Position numbers and translations under genes: made by a program. From UBA3064 sp023258775 (GTDB lineage Bacteria; Pseudomonadota; Gammaproteobacteria; Burkholderiales; Burkholderiaceae_E), in NCBI GenBank assembly GCA_044355655.1, contig JBIKXS010000002.1, positions 190,284 to 254,283 of the forward strand: DNA of 64,000 nucleotides, written 5' to 3'. Positions 45,903 through 54,643 of this stretch are shown here, piece after piece. Below the pieces are notes generated by a model. The model ran no database searches, was not told the DNA's origin, and saw only the letters and a list, made by a program, of their open reading frames with translations. How positions within the stretch are numbered: the stretch's first letter is position 1; each line of letters starts with the position of its first letter.

Positions 45903-47402
45903 ATGGAACAAATGCATTTCTTAGAGTCTCGACGATCGATCATAAGCTGTCTAGCAAGACCCCTGGCAGCTTTGGTGTTGACATGCTCGTTGGCCGCACC
46001 GCTTTTGAGTCATGCACAAGCCTCGCCCCCCGCAGCCTTGTCAGCAACGGTTCGAGGGCTTCCTGATTTCGCTGATTTAGTCGAAAAAGTCGGCCCAGCC
46101 GTGGTCAATATTAGAACGATCGAAAAACGTGATCCTAACGCTGCTGCACGATCGGAAGCAGAAGATCCCATGGCGGAGTTTTTTCGTCGCTTTATGCCTA
46201 GACCTGGTCCGATGCCTTCTCCGAATGCTCCGCGCGGCCGTGGTGGCGGACCCGATGAGGTACCTCGAGGCGTCGGTTCGGGTTTTATCATTACAGCAGA
46301 TGGTTACGTGCTGACCAATCACCATGTCGTTAACGGCGCCGATGAAATCATCGTCACAATGACCGATCGGCGCGAGTTCAAAGCAAGGCTGATCGGTTCA
46401 GACGAGCGTACCGATGTTGCGCTGTTGAAAGTGGAGGCAAGCGGCTTGCCTCGCTTGAGCTTCGGGGACAGCAACAAACTTCGGGTCGGGGAATGGGTGG
46501 TCGCTATTGGTTCGCCATTCGGTCTCGACAGCACGGTCACAGCTGGTATTGTGTCTGCGAAAGGGCGCGAAACAGGCGAGTATTTGCCCTTTATTCAAAC
46601 CGACGTTGCGGTCAACCCTGGTAACTCTGGGGGACCCTTACTTAATTTGCGCGGTGAGGTTGTTGGTATCAACTCGATGATTTATTCGAGAACCGGCGGC
46701 TTCATGGGTATTTCCTTTGCAATACCGATCGACGAGGCCCAAAGGGTTTATGAGCAACTGCGGAGCAGCGGTCGCGTGATTCGCGGGCGAATGGGCGTTG
46801 GTATTGCTGAAGTCAGTAAAGAGGTTGCAGAGGCGCTCGGTCTGCCTAAGGCTGCTGGAGCCTTGGTGCGAAATGTCGAAAGAGGCTCTCCAGCCGAGCG
46901 CGCAGGCCTTGAGGCCGGTGACATTATTCTGCGCTATGAGGGCAAACCAATTGAGCGGTCTTCTGATCTGCCAAGACTTGTGGGAGGCACCAAACCGGGC
47001 ACAAAGGCGAGTCTGGGAATTTGGAGAAAGGGCGTGCCCAAGGACTTGGTCGTCGTGGTGTCTGAGGCAGAGCCCGATCGGACCGCTCGTGCCGCTGCGC
47101 CGCGAAGTACACCGGGTGCCGCACCAAGCAATTTTCTTGGATTGGTGGTGTCAGAGTTGAGCGATGAACGTCGCAATCAACTTCGCTTGCGCGGTGGGGT
47201 TCAAGTCGATGCAGTCGACGGACCAGCAGCAAGAGCAGGTGTTCAGGCCGGTGACTTGATTTTGTCGATCAATAATCAAGAGATTGCCAACCTTGCACAA
47301 TTCAATGATGTTGTCGCGAAACTCGATCGAACCCGTGCCGTTGTGGCACTCGTTCGACGCGGCGATTCGGCCCAGTATGTGCCGATCCGACCTGGACGCT
47401 GA
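45903..47402 (+). CDS. mucD: Periplasmic serine protease of the DegP/MucD family
   Basis: This 499-residue HtrA protease handles misfolded envelope proteins. It has a signal peptide ending near SHAQA (residue 40), a trypsin-like domain with His141, Asp171 and Ser242 (NPGNSGGP), and two PDZ domains (about 285-375 and 400-490). A Pro/Gly/Arg-rich loop lies at about 98-122. It precedes lepA as in other Burkholderiales. The sigma-E regulators often found before it are missing. Confidence 0.94.
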   Translation: MEQMHFLESRRSIISCLARPLAALVLTCSLAAPLLSHAQASPPAALSATVRGLPDFADLVEKVGPAVVNIRTIEKRDPNAAARSEAEDPMAEFFRRFMPRPGPMPSPNAPRGRGGGPDEVPRGVGSGFIITADGYVLTNHHVVNGADEIIVTMTDRREFKARLIGSDERTDVALLKVEASGLPRLSFGDSNKLRVGEWVVAIGSPFGLDSTVTAGIVSAKGRETGEYLPFIQTDVAVNPGNSGGPLLNLRGEVVGINSMIYSRTGGFMGISFAIPIDEAQRVYEQLRSSGRVIRGRMGVGIAEVSKEVAEALGLPKAAGALVRNVERGSPAERAGLEAGDIILRYEGKPIERSSDLPRLVGGTKPGTKASLGIWRKGVPKDLVVVVSEAEPDRTARAAAPRSTPGAAPSNFLGLVVSELSDERRNQLRLRGGVQVDAVDGPAARAGVQAGDLILSINNQEIANLAQFNDVVAKLDRTRAVVALVRRGDSAQYVPIRPGR

Positions 47403-47406
47403 GTTC

Positions 47407-49200
47407 ATGCTAGATATTCGTAATTTCTCGATCATCGCGCATATCGATCACGGCAAGTCCACACTTGCCGACCGTTTGATTCAGCGCTGCGGCGGCTTAA
47501 GCGATCGGGAAATGGAAGCTCAAGTTCTCGATTCAATGGATCTAGAGAAGGAACGGGGCATCACGATCAAGGCGCAGACTGCGGCCCTTCGCTACCTTGC
47601 CAAGGATGGAAAAACCTATAGGCTCAATCTGATCGATACACCGGGGCATGTTGATTTTTCCTACGAAGTCAGCCGGTCGCTTTCGGCCTGCGAGGGGGCT
47701 CTGCTGGTGGTAGATGCCACTCAAGGTGTTGAGGCACAAACCGTTGCAAACTGCTACACCGCAATCGAGCTTAATGTTGAAGTTCTTCCAGTGCTCAACA
47801 AAATGGATTTACCCTCAGCCGACCCGGACACGGCGGCAGAGGAAATTGAGGATGTGATTGGTATTGACGCAAGCGATGCGGTGCGTGCAAGCGCGAAAAC
47901 CGGCGTAGGTATCGATGAAATTCTGGAAACGGTAGTTGCTAAGATTCCGCCCCCGAGAGGCAGCGAAAGCGATGCGCTACAGGCTTTGATTATTGATTCG
48001 TGGTTTGATAACTACGTGGGTGTGGTCATGCTGGTTCGCGTCGTGAACGGTCGGCTTAAGCCAAGAGATCGGATTCGGCTCATGGCAACCGACACACACT
48101 ATGTTTGCGAACAAGTTGGTGTCTTCACGCCAAAGTCTCAAAGTAGAGAGTTTCTTGCGGCTGGCGAAGTGGGATTTGTCATTGCCGGTATCAAGGAGCT
48201 CAAGGCTGCAAAGGTCGGCGACACGCTCACCCACGTGCAGGCGCCCGCTGCAAATGCGCTTCCAGGGTTTAAGGAAATAAAGCCATCGGTTTTTGCAGGC
48301 CTTTACCCCGTCGAGGCTAATCAATACGAAGCCATGCGCGAGGCGCTCGAAAAACTTCAACTCAACGATGCATCCTTGCAGTTCGAACCCGAAGTTTCAC
48401 AAGCATTGGGTTTTGGTTTCCGATGCGGGTTTCTGGGTTTATTGCACATGGATATTGTGCAAGAGCGTCTTGAGCGCGAATTCGATATGGATTTAATTAC
48501 GACAGCGCCCACCGTTGTCTATGAATTGATCTTGCGAGACGGTACGATGCATCGGGTTGAGAATCCCTCGAAAATGCCAGATCCATCAAAAATTGAAGAG
48601 ATTCGTGAGCCCATGGTGGCAGTGAAGATCTTTGTACCGCAGGACTATGTCGGTGCGGTTATTACGCTGTGCACGAATAAGCGAGGTGTACAAACCGATC
48701 TCGCCTATCACGGGCGTCAGGTTCATTTGTCTTATGAACTACCTATGAATGAGATCGTTCTCGATTTCTTCGACAAACTCAAGTCGGTCTCGCGAGGCTA
48801 TGCCTCGATGGACTACGATTTTCTCGAGTACCGCGCAGCCGATGTGATCAAACTCGATGTGCTCGTAAATGGTGACCGGGTTGACGCCTTATCGTTGATG
48901 ATTCATCGTTCGGTGTCGCAAAGCCGTGGGCGTGAGCTGGTCTCGAAGATGCGTGAATTGATCCCGCGGCAAATGTATGACGTCGCGATTCAAGCCGCAA
49001 TTGGGTCCAATATTATTGCCCGCGAAAACGTGAAAGCGCTTCGCAAGAATGTTTTGGCGAAGTGTTACGGCGGCGACATAACCCGAAAGAAGAAATTGCT
49101 TGAAAAGCAAAAGGCTGGCAAAAAGCGAATGAAGCAGGTCGGATCTGTTGAAATTCCTCAAGAGGCTTTTCTAGCCGTTCTGCAGGTTGACGACCGATGA
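47407..49200 (+). CDS. lepA: Elongation factor 4
   Basis: This 597-residue ribosomal GTPase is LepA/EF4. Motifs are AHIDHGKSTLADRL near the N terminus, DTPGHVDFSYEVSRSL and NKMDLPSADP. The C-terminal LepA-specific domain ends with AKCYGGDITRKKKLLEKQKA and KKRMKQVG. The start is ATG 47407, which gives the canonical MLDIRNFSIIAHIDHG; the frame remains open upstream into mucD. Its TGA overlaps the lepB start. Confidence 0.97.
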   Translation: MLDIRNFSIIAHIDHGKSTLADRLIQRCGGLSDREMEAQVLDSMDLEKERGITIKAQTAALRYLAKDGKTYRLNLIDTPGHVDFSYEVSRSLSACEGALLVVDATQGVEAQTVANCYTAIELNVEVLPVLNKMDLPSADPDTAAEEIEDVIGIDASDAVRASAKTGVGIDEILETVVAKIPPPRGSESDALQALIIDSWFDNYVGVVMLVRVVNGRLKPRDRIRLMATDTHYVCEQVGVFTPKSQSREFLAAGEVGFVIAGIKELKAAKVGDTLTHVQAPAANALPGFKEIKPSVFAGLYPVEANQYEAMREALEKLQLNDASLQFEPEVSQALGFGFRCGFLGLLHMDIVQERLEREFDMDLITTAPTVVYELILRDGTMHRVENPSKMPDPSKIEEIREPMVAVKIFVPQDYVGAVITLCTNKRGVQTDLAYHGRQVHLSYELPMNEIVLDFFDKLKSVSRGYASMDYDFLEYRAADVIKLDVLVNGDRVDALSLMIHRSVSQSRGRELVSKMRELIPRQMYDVAIQAAIGSNIIARENVKALRKNVLAKCYGGDITRKKKLLEKQKAGKKRMKQVGSVEIPQEAFLAVLQVDDR

Positions 49201-49985
49201 ATTTTTCTCTTATTTTGTTCTTCGTTGTTCTGTTTACAGGTGCAATGTGGGCTCTGAACCGATGGCTTTGGGCGCCCCGTCGCGATCCTGAACAAGCTGA
49301 TCCCTGGTGGGTCGATTACACGGCGGGGCTTTTTCCTGTTTTTTTTGTAATTTTTTTATTGCGCTCTTTTGTAGCAGAGCCTTTCCGTATACCCTCGGGC
49401 TCGATGCTTCCCACCTTGCTGATCGGTGACTTGATTCTGGTCAATAAGTACGAGTACGGGGTTCGATTGCCAGTGATCCACAAGAAAATCATTGACCTTG
49501 GACAACCGCAACGCGGCGATGTGGTGGTATTTCGATACCCGCCTGATCCCAGTCTTGACTACATCAAGCGTCTTGTCGGTGTCCCGGGGGATAAGGTTTT
49601 GTGGCGAGCCGGTACGCTCAGCGTTAATGGGAAAGCGGTTGACCTCAGAGCAGATGGCGAATTTTTTGATGCAGATCGATTGTCATACACCAAGCAGTAC
49701 CGCGAAAAGCTCAGCGATCGCGAACATTTGGTGCTGACGGAACCGGGCAAACCATCTTTCGTCCATCCAATGGACAGCTTCAAGCAAAAAGATCAATGTC
49801 GATTTGATGCTGACAGTGTGGAATGTACCGTTCCCCAAGGACATTTCTTCATGATGGGAGATAATCGCGACAACAGTCTCGACAGTCGTTTTTGGGGCTT
49901 TGTGCCTGAGCAAAACATTGTCGGACGAGCTTTCTTTATATGGATGAATTTCAGCGATCTCAAGCGCATTGGCCGGTTTTACTAA
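49197..49985 (+). CDS. lepB: Signal peptidase I
   Basis: This 262-residue membrane protease removes signal peptides from exported proteins. Two N-terminal hydrophobic segments (about 3-20 and 42-58) anchor it. The catalytic serine is Ser69 (PSGSMLPTL) and the catalytic lysine Lys124 (DYIKRLVGVPGD); box E is GDNRDNSLDSRFWG. It is coupled to lepA by ATGA and its 3' end overlaps rnc by 46 bp. Confidence 0.97.
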   Translation: MNFSLILFFVVLFTGAMWALNRWLWAPRRDPEQADPWWVDYTAGLFPVFFVIFLLRSFVAEPFRIPSGSMLPTLLIGDLILVNKYEYGVRLPVIHKKIIDLGQPQRGDVVVFRYPPDPSLDYIKRLVGVPGDKVLWRAGTLSVNGKAVDLRADGEFFDADRLSYTKQYREKLSDREHLVLTEPGKPSFVHPMDSFKQKDQCRFDADSVECTVPQGHFFMMGDNRDNSLDSRFWGFVPEQNIVGRAFFIWMNFSDLKRIGRFY

Positions 49986-50665
49986 CGCGGCTTCAGGAGC
50001 GCTTGTCGTATCGATTCACACACATTCAGTGGCTTGAAGAAGCGCTTACCCATCGCAGCTATGGTCAGCCCCACAATGAACGATTTGAGTTCTTAGGCGA
50101 CGCGGTTTTGAATCTGCTGATTGCCCAACAATTATTCGAGCGGTTCCCAAAGCTTGACGAGGGTAGCTTATCTCGTACTCGCGCAAGCCTTGTCCGGGAA
50201 TCGACGCTGGCCGAACTTGCGAAGTCATTAGACCTCGGTAATTACGTTCGGCTTGGTGAGGGTGAGCGCAAAAACCAAGCATGGGCTCGCGCATCAATGC
50301 TTGCGGATACCTTCGAGGCCTGCCTTGGTGCAATCTTCCACGACGGTGGCATTGCTTCAGCGAAAGTCTTTGTTGATTCGGTCTTTAAAAATCTCATCGA
50401 TCAAATCGATCCGCTGATATTAGCCAAAGACCACAAAACACAATTACAAGAGCAATTGCAACGGCAAAGGCTCGCGATCCCACGCTACAGCATTGTTGCT
50501 CAACACGGTCAGGCTCATGCGCAAGAGTTTGAGGTGCGTTGCGAGGTCGAGGCGCTGGACTTGCAGGCAGTTGCCCGTGGCGCGAGTAAGCGCCAGGCAG
50601 AGCAGGCTGCTGCAGCGATCGTCTTGGAGAGATGGCAAGCACGGCACCAACGGGCTTCACAGTAA
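49940..50665 (+). CDS. rnc: Ribonuclease III
   Basis: This 241-residue enzyme cuts double-stranded RNA, including rRNA precursors. The signature NERFEFLGDAVLNLL carries the catalytic acidic residues, with a second acidic pair in DTFEACLGAIF. A double-stranded RNA-binding domain occupies about residues 165-235. The ATG lies inside lepB, so translation is coupled. The gene ends 4 bp before era, as in the usual rnc-era order. Confidence 0.96.
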   Translation: MDEFQRSQAHWPVLLTRLQERLSYRFTHIQWLEEALTHRSYGQPHNERFEFLGDAVLNLLIAQQLFERFPKLDEGSLSRTRASLVRESTLAELAKSLDLGNYVRLGEGERKNQAWARASMLADTFEACLGAIFHDGGIASAKVFVDSVFKNLIDQIDPLILAKDHKTQLQEQLQRQRLAIPRYSIVAQHGQAHAQEFEVRCEVEALDLQAVARGASKRQAEQAAAAIVLERWQARHQRASQ

Positions 50666-50669
50666 GCCG

Positions 50670-51572
50670 ATGGGCGATAAACAAGGCGAGTTTCGCTGCG
50701 GCACGATTGCCATCGTCGGTCGACCCAATGTCGGTAAATCAAGTCTTCTTAACCGCCTGATCGGTCAAAAGCTTGCTATTACCTCGCATCGTCCTCAAAC
50801 GACAAGGCATCGGATTTTGGGCTTGCGTACCGACCATGATGCACAACTCATCTTTCTTGATGCGCCTGGCTGGCAGCGCAAACAGCGCTCGGCCATGAAC
50901 CGCATGCTCAATCGCACAGCCGAACAAGTCATCGAGGAAGCCGACTTAGTGCTATGGGTGATTGACGCTGCACAGGGTTTGGTCGATGAAGATTTGCAAG
51001 TGTTATTGCGTTTAGAACAACAGTCCAATAAAATTGCAGTACTCAACAAAATAGACCGTATCAAGGTTCAAACAAGACTTTATGCACTTGCGCAAGACTT
51101 GGTACAACGTGCCGAGTTCAGCGCAATCGTTCCGGTATCGGCCGAGCGCGCCACGCAAATCGAGGTCTTGATCGATGCCTGTAAGAAGCATCTGCCTGTA
51201 GACTCAGCGCGCTTTGCTTCGGATGAATTTACCGACCGATCAGAAAGATTTTTAGCAGCAGAAATTATTCGCGAGAAGCTTTTTCGATTGCTCGGTGACG
51301 AGCTTCCCTACCAGAGCACTGTGCTGATCGAGCAGTTCAGCGATGAAGCATCACTTCGACGCATCGAGGCATCGATTGTTGTGCAAAGAGAGGCTCAGCG
51401 CGCGATCGTGCTAGGTCATGCCGGCCAGGGCATAAAAAGGATTGGCACTGATGCAAGACGCGATATGGAGCGACTCTTCGGTAGCAAGGTGTTTTTGGGA
51501 CTGCATGTGAAAGTACGTGACGATTGGGCCTCTAACGAGCAAGGTCTCGCTGCCTATGGGTACGGACAGTAG
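50670..51572 (+). CDS. era: GTPase Era
   Basis: This 300-residue GTPase assists 16S rRNA maturation and 30S assembly. G1 is GRPNVGKSS at 17-25, G2 RPQTTRHRILG, G3 DAPGW and G4 NKID. The C-terminal KH domain has GQGIKRIGTDARRDMERLFG. The start ATG 50670 gives normal length; the frame remains open upstream into rnc. The last codons and stop are part of a 16-bp duplication. Confidence 0.96.
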   Translation: MGDKQGEFRCGTIAIVGRPNVGKSSLLNRLIGQKLAITSHRPQTTRHRILGLRTDHDAQLIFLDAPGWQRKQRSAMNRMLNRTAEQVIEEADLVLWVIDAAQGLVDEDLQVLLRLEQQSNKIAVLNKIDRIKVQTRLYALAQDLVQRAEFSAIVPVSAERATQIEVLIDACKKHLPVDSARFASDEFTDRSERFLAAEIIREKLFRLLGDELPYQSTVLIEQFSDEASLRRIEASIVVQREAQRAIVLGHAGQGIKRIGTDARRDMERLFGSKVFLGLHVKVRDDWASNEQGLAAYGYGQ

Positions 51573-51589
51573 CGGGTACGGACAGTAGC
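51558..51589. repeat. Perfect 16-bp tandem duplication at the era-recO junction
   Basis: GGGTACGGACAGTAGC occurs twice in a row. The first copy encodes the era ending YGQ and its TAG stop; the second fills the gap just before the recO ATG at 51591. Confidence 0.95.
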
Positions 51590-51590
51590 G

Positions 51591-52451
51591 ATGGTCGCTG
51601 CGGTCCAACAGCAACGCCGCCAACGCATCAACGACGAGCCGGGATTTTTATTACACCGGGTTGCTTGGCGAGAAACCTCACTTGTTCTTGATGTTTTTAC
51701 GAGGCACCACGGGCGAATCGCACTTATTGCAAAGGGTGCGAGACGACCTCGTTCCGAATTAAGGCCTGTGCTGCTCGCTTTTCAGCCCCTACGATTGGCT
51801 TGGATCGGAAGGGGCGAATTGCAAACCCTCACTGCGGCCGAATGGGTCGGTGGGATCGAAGCACCACAAGCGCAAGCCTTAATGTGTGCTTTTTATTTGA
51901 ACGAACTTCTTATCCGACTCCTGCCTCGAGACGATGCTCATCCTCAACTTTATGACGCTTATACGCAGGCACTTATCGAGCTAACAGAGCTAGAAGCAAG
52001 CGAACATGAAGACTGCCTTCGCCGCTTTGAATGGACCTTATTGCGCGAGTCTGGCTACGCACCAGATTTGCAGGTTGATTGCGAGGGTTTCGCCATTGAA
52101 GCGCAGGCTCAATATCGCTGGCTTCCTGAGGTAGGCTTTAAGCGGGTCGAGGCAAGGTTCGCTAGCGAGAGCATGGCATGGATTAATGACAGCAAGCTTT
52201 TGCAAGCGGCAGCGGCGACGGATGATTTTGATGAGCGCTATACAACACCGGAACGTAGTGACTTCATTGAGGGCGATACCTTGAGGTCACTGGCTCAAGG
52301 CGTACTTGAGCACGGCATTCATCGCCAGCAGGCTAAGCGCCTGACCAGACGTATTCTTGGTCATTACCTGGAAGGACGAGCGCTATACACACGTAAAATG
52401 CTGTTTGAATTGCAGTCAATGACAAGGTCCCCAGGGAGGCGCGACCTTTAG
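51591..52451 (+). CDS. recO: DNA repair protein RecO
   Basis: This 286-residue protein mediates RecA loading in the RecFOR pathway. It has an N-terminal OB-fold (LLHRVAWRETSLVLDVFTR, then KGARRPRS) and a helical C-terminal half. The zinc-binding cysteines of some RecO proteins are not present in full. Its ATG follows the duplicated 16-bp element. It sits between era and pdxJ as expected. Confidence 0.92.
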   Translation: MVAAVQQQRRQRINDEPGFLLHRVAWRETSLVLDVFTRHHGRIALIAKGARRPRSELRPVLLAFQPLRLAWIGRGELQTLTAAEWVGGIEAPQAQALMCAFYLNELLIRLLPRDDAHPQLYDAYTQALIELTELEASEHEDCLRRFEWTLLRESGYAPDLQVDCEGFAIEAQAQYRWLPEVGFKRVEARFASESMAWINDSKLLQAAAATDDFDERYTTPERSDFIEGDTLRSLAQGVLEHGIHRQQAKRLTRRILGHYLEGRALYTRKMLFELQSMTRSPGRRDL

Positions 52452-52491
52452 TGCCCATGCAATCGGCGAGCAAAAAGGCAAAAGCAAAATC

Positions 52492-53250
52492 ATGGTTGAA
52501 CTCGGTGTAAACATAGATCACGTCGCAACCGTTCGTCAGGCGAGGCGTACTTACGAACCAGATCCTGTCTGGGCTGCCGTGGAAGCTCATTTAGGAGGTG
52601 CTGATGGCATCACGGTTCATTTACGTGAAGACCGTCGTCACATCCAAGATCAGGATGTTCGAAGGTTAGTTGAACTCACCCATATCAAGCTAAATCTTGA
52701 GATGGCTGCAACAGATGAGATGGTTGCCATTGCGTGCAAGATCAAACCGCAAATGGCCATGTTGGTTCCCGAGGGCCGTCACGAAATCACCACAGAAGGT
52801 GGTCTTGATGTGCTTGCGCAGGAAGCGCGCCTGCGCGAGGTCATCACGAGGCTCGGAGAGGCAGGGATTATGTGTAGTGTGTTTATCGACGCGGAAATAG
52901 CGCAAGTCGAAGCGGCGGCAAGAATCGGCGCAAGTGTCTGCGAGATCCATACCGGCCCCTATGCTGCTGCCTTTTTTGACGGTGGTCGCGATGCCCAAAG
53001 TCCAGCGGTGCTCGAAGCTTTGCAAAACATTGCCAAGGCTGGGGAACGTATCCGAAGTTTGGGCATGCGGTTTAACGCGGGGCATGCACTCAATTATGTC
53101 AACGTACAGCCGATTGCAGCACTACCCGGGATTCGCGAGCTGCATATCGGTCATGCAATTGTCTCGCGGGCAATTTTCGTTGGTATGCGGGATGCCGTGC
53201 GTGAGATGAAACGTTTAATCCGTGAGCGCGCATGCCAACATTCGGCATAG
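52492..53250 (+). CDS. pdxJ: Pyridoxine 5'-phosphate synthase
   Basis: This 252-residue TIM-barrel enzyme closes the pyridoxine ring from 1-deoxyxylulose phosphate and 3-amino-2-oxopropyl phosphate. Motifs are LGVNIDHVATVRQAR, GITVHLREDRRHI, EIHTGPYA and HIGHAIVSRAIF. It is 40 bp after recO and its end overlaps acpS by 19 bp. Confidence 0.97.
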   Translation: MVELGVNIDHVATVRQARRTYEPDPVWAAVEAHLGGADGITVHLREDRRHIQDQDVRRLVELTHIKLNLEMAATDEMVAIACKIKPQMAMLVPEGRHEITTEGGLDVLAQEARLREVITRLGEAGIMCSVFIDAEIAQVEAAARIGASVCEIHTGPYAAAFFDGGRDAQSPAVLEALQNIAKAGERIRSLGMRFNAGHALNYVNVQPIAALPGIRELHIGHAIVSRAIFVGMRDAVREMKRLIRERACQHSA

Positions 53251-53639
53251 GCATCGATCGCGTCTTGATCCATCGTATTGATTCGGCGTATCAGCGTTGG
53301 GGAGATCGATTTGCCAGACGTATTCTTGGTTCTCAAGAACTTGTTGTGTTTGCGAATCGTTTGCAAAGAAACCAACGGCAGGGCATTCACTATCTTGCAA
53401 AACGTTTTGCCGCCAAAGAAGCGTTTTCAAAAGCAATGGGATTGGGCTTACGCGCTCCCATGCTGATGCCCAGGCTCGAAGTGCTAAACGATAGCAGTGG
53501 CAAACCAAACGCCTATCCGCATGGAGAACTTGCCCGTTGGCTTGAGGCCCGACGCCTCAAAGCCCATGTGTCAATCAGCGATGAGCAAGATGCGGCAATC
53601 GCCTTTGTGATCTTAGAAACGGAAGAGAAATTGCCATGA
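53232..53639 (+). CDS. acpS: Holo-ACP synthase
   Basis: This 135-residue enzyme transfers phosphopantetheine from CoA to ACP Ser37. The magnesium-binding residues are Asp9 (GIGIDRVLI, where GIDIVEI is more usual) and Glu63 (FAAKEAFSKAMG). It overlaps pdxJ by 19 bp and nagZ by 4 bp. All expected motifs are present and the length is normal. Confidence 0.95.
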   Translation: MPTFGIGIDRVLIHRIDSAYQRWGDRFARRILGSQELVVFANRLQRNQRQGIHYLAKRFAAKEAFSKAMGLGLRAPMLMPRLEVLNDSSGKPNAYPHGELARWLEARRLKAHVSISDEQDAAIAFVILETEEKLP

Positions 53640-54643
53640 CGTCTGACGCTTTACCGATGCCGGCGAAATCTGTCTCGACAAGCGCTAAAGCCATAGCAAT
53701 ACCTCGCGGTTGTGTCATGGTCGATGTGCAATCAACAAAGCTCACAGCCCATGAGCGTCTTAGACTCTCACATCCGCTGGTCGGCGCCGTGATTCTATTT
53801 TCAAGAAATTTCAAGAACCGAACCCAACTCAAGCGACTGTGTGCTGAGATTCACGAGCTTCGTGATCCACCCCTTCTTATTGCAGTGGATCATGAAGGGG
53901 GTCGAGTACAGCGCTTTCGTGAGGGCTTTACAGCGATTCCACCGATGCGATCGCTCGGAGAAACTTGGGATAAAGACCCCCTGCAAGCCTGTCAAGACGC
54001 CGCAGCTATCGGCGAGCAAATGGCTAGTGAGTTAATCGCTTGCGGGGTAGATTTAAGTTTTACACCAGTCCTAGATTTAGATCACGGACACTCGGAAGTG
54101 ATCGGTAACAGAGCATTTCATCATGACCCCAGGGTGGTTTGCATGCTATCCCGGGCGTTGATAGGCGGGCTTCATGCTCAAGGCATGTCCCACTGCGCCA
54201 AACACTTTCCAGGACATGGTTGGGCAAGTGCTGACTCTCATCTTGCACTACCGATTGACGAGCGATCGCTCGATCAAATCCTCGCAATCGATGTTTTTCC
54301 ATATCAAAGCCTTGGATCGTTATTGCGTTCAGTGATGCCCGCCCATATTGTTTATCCATCGGTCGACGACAAGCCGGCAGGTTTCTCAAAACGCTGGATT
54401 AACGAAATTTTGCGCAAGAAATTGGGCTTTGAAGGTTTTGTTTTCAGCGATGATCTAACCATGGAAGCGGCTCATGTTGCGGGTTCAATCACGGATCGTG
54501 CGAGGGCAGCACTTGGTGCAGGTTGCGATATGGTCTTGGTCTGTAACCGTCCCGATCTAGCCGACGAACTTCTAAGTCACTTAACATGGAAAAGCAGCAA
54601 GACCTATCAGCGCCGCCTGCAAGCTTTGATGCCGCGGCACTAA
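53636..54643 (+). CDS. nagZ: Beta-N-acetylglucosaminidase NagZ
   Basis: This 335-residue family 3 glycosidase recycles cell-wall muropeptides in the cytoplasm. Motifs are VDHEGGRVQRFR, the KHFPGHGWASADSH general acid/base loop (Lys189, His190) and SDDLTMEAA carrying the nucleophile aspartate. About 22 residues precede the usual start. The 3' end overlaps uvrC by 58 bp. Confidence 0.95.
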   Translation: MTSDALPMPAKSVSTSAKAIAIPRGCVMVDVQSTKLTAHERLRLSHPLVGAVILFSRNFKNRTQLKRLCAEIHELRDPPLLIAVDHEGGRVQRFREGFTAIPPMRSLGETWDKDPLQACQDAAAIGEQMASELIACGVDLSFTPVLDLDHGHSEVIGNRAFHHDPRVVCMLSRALIGGLHAQGMSHCAKHFPGHGWASADSHLALPIDERSLDQILAIDVFPYQSLGSLLRSVMPAHIVYPSVDDKPAGFSKRWINEILRKKLGFEGFVFSDDLTMEAAHVAGSITDRARAALGAGCDMVLVCNRPDLADELLSHLTWKSSKTYQRRLQALMPRH

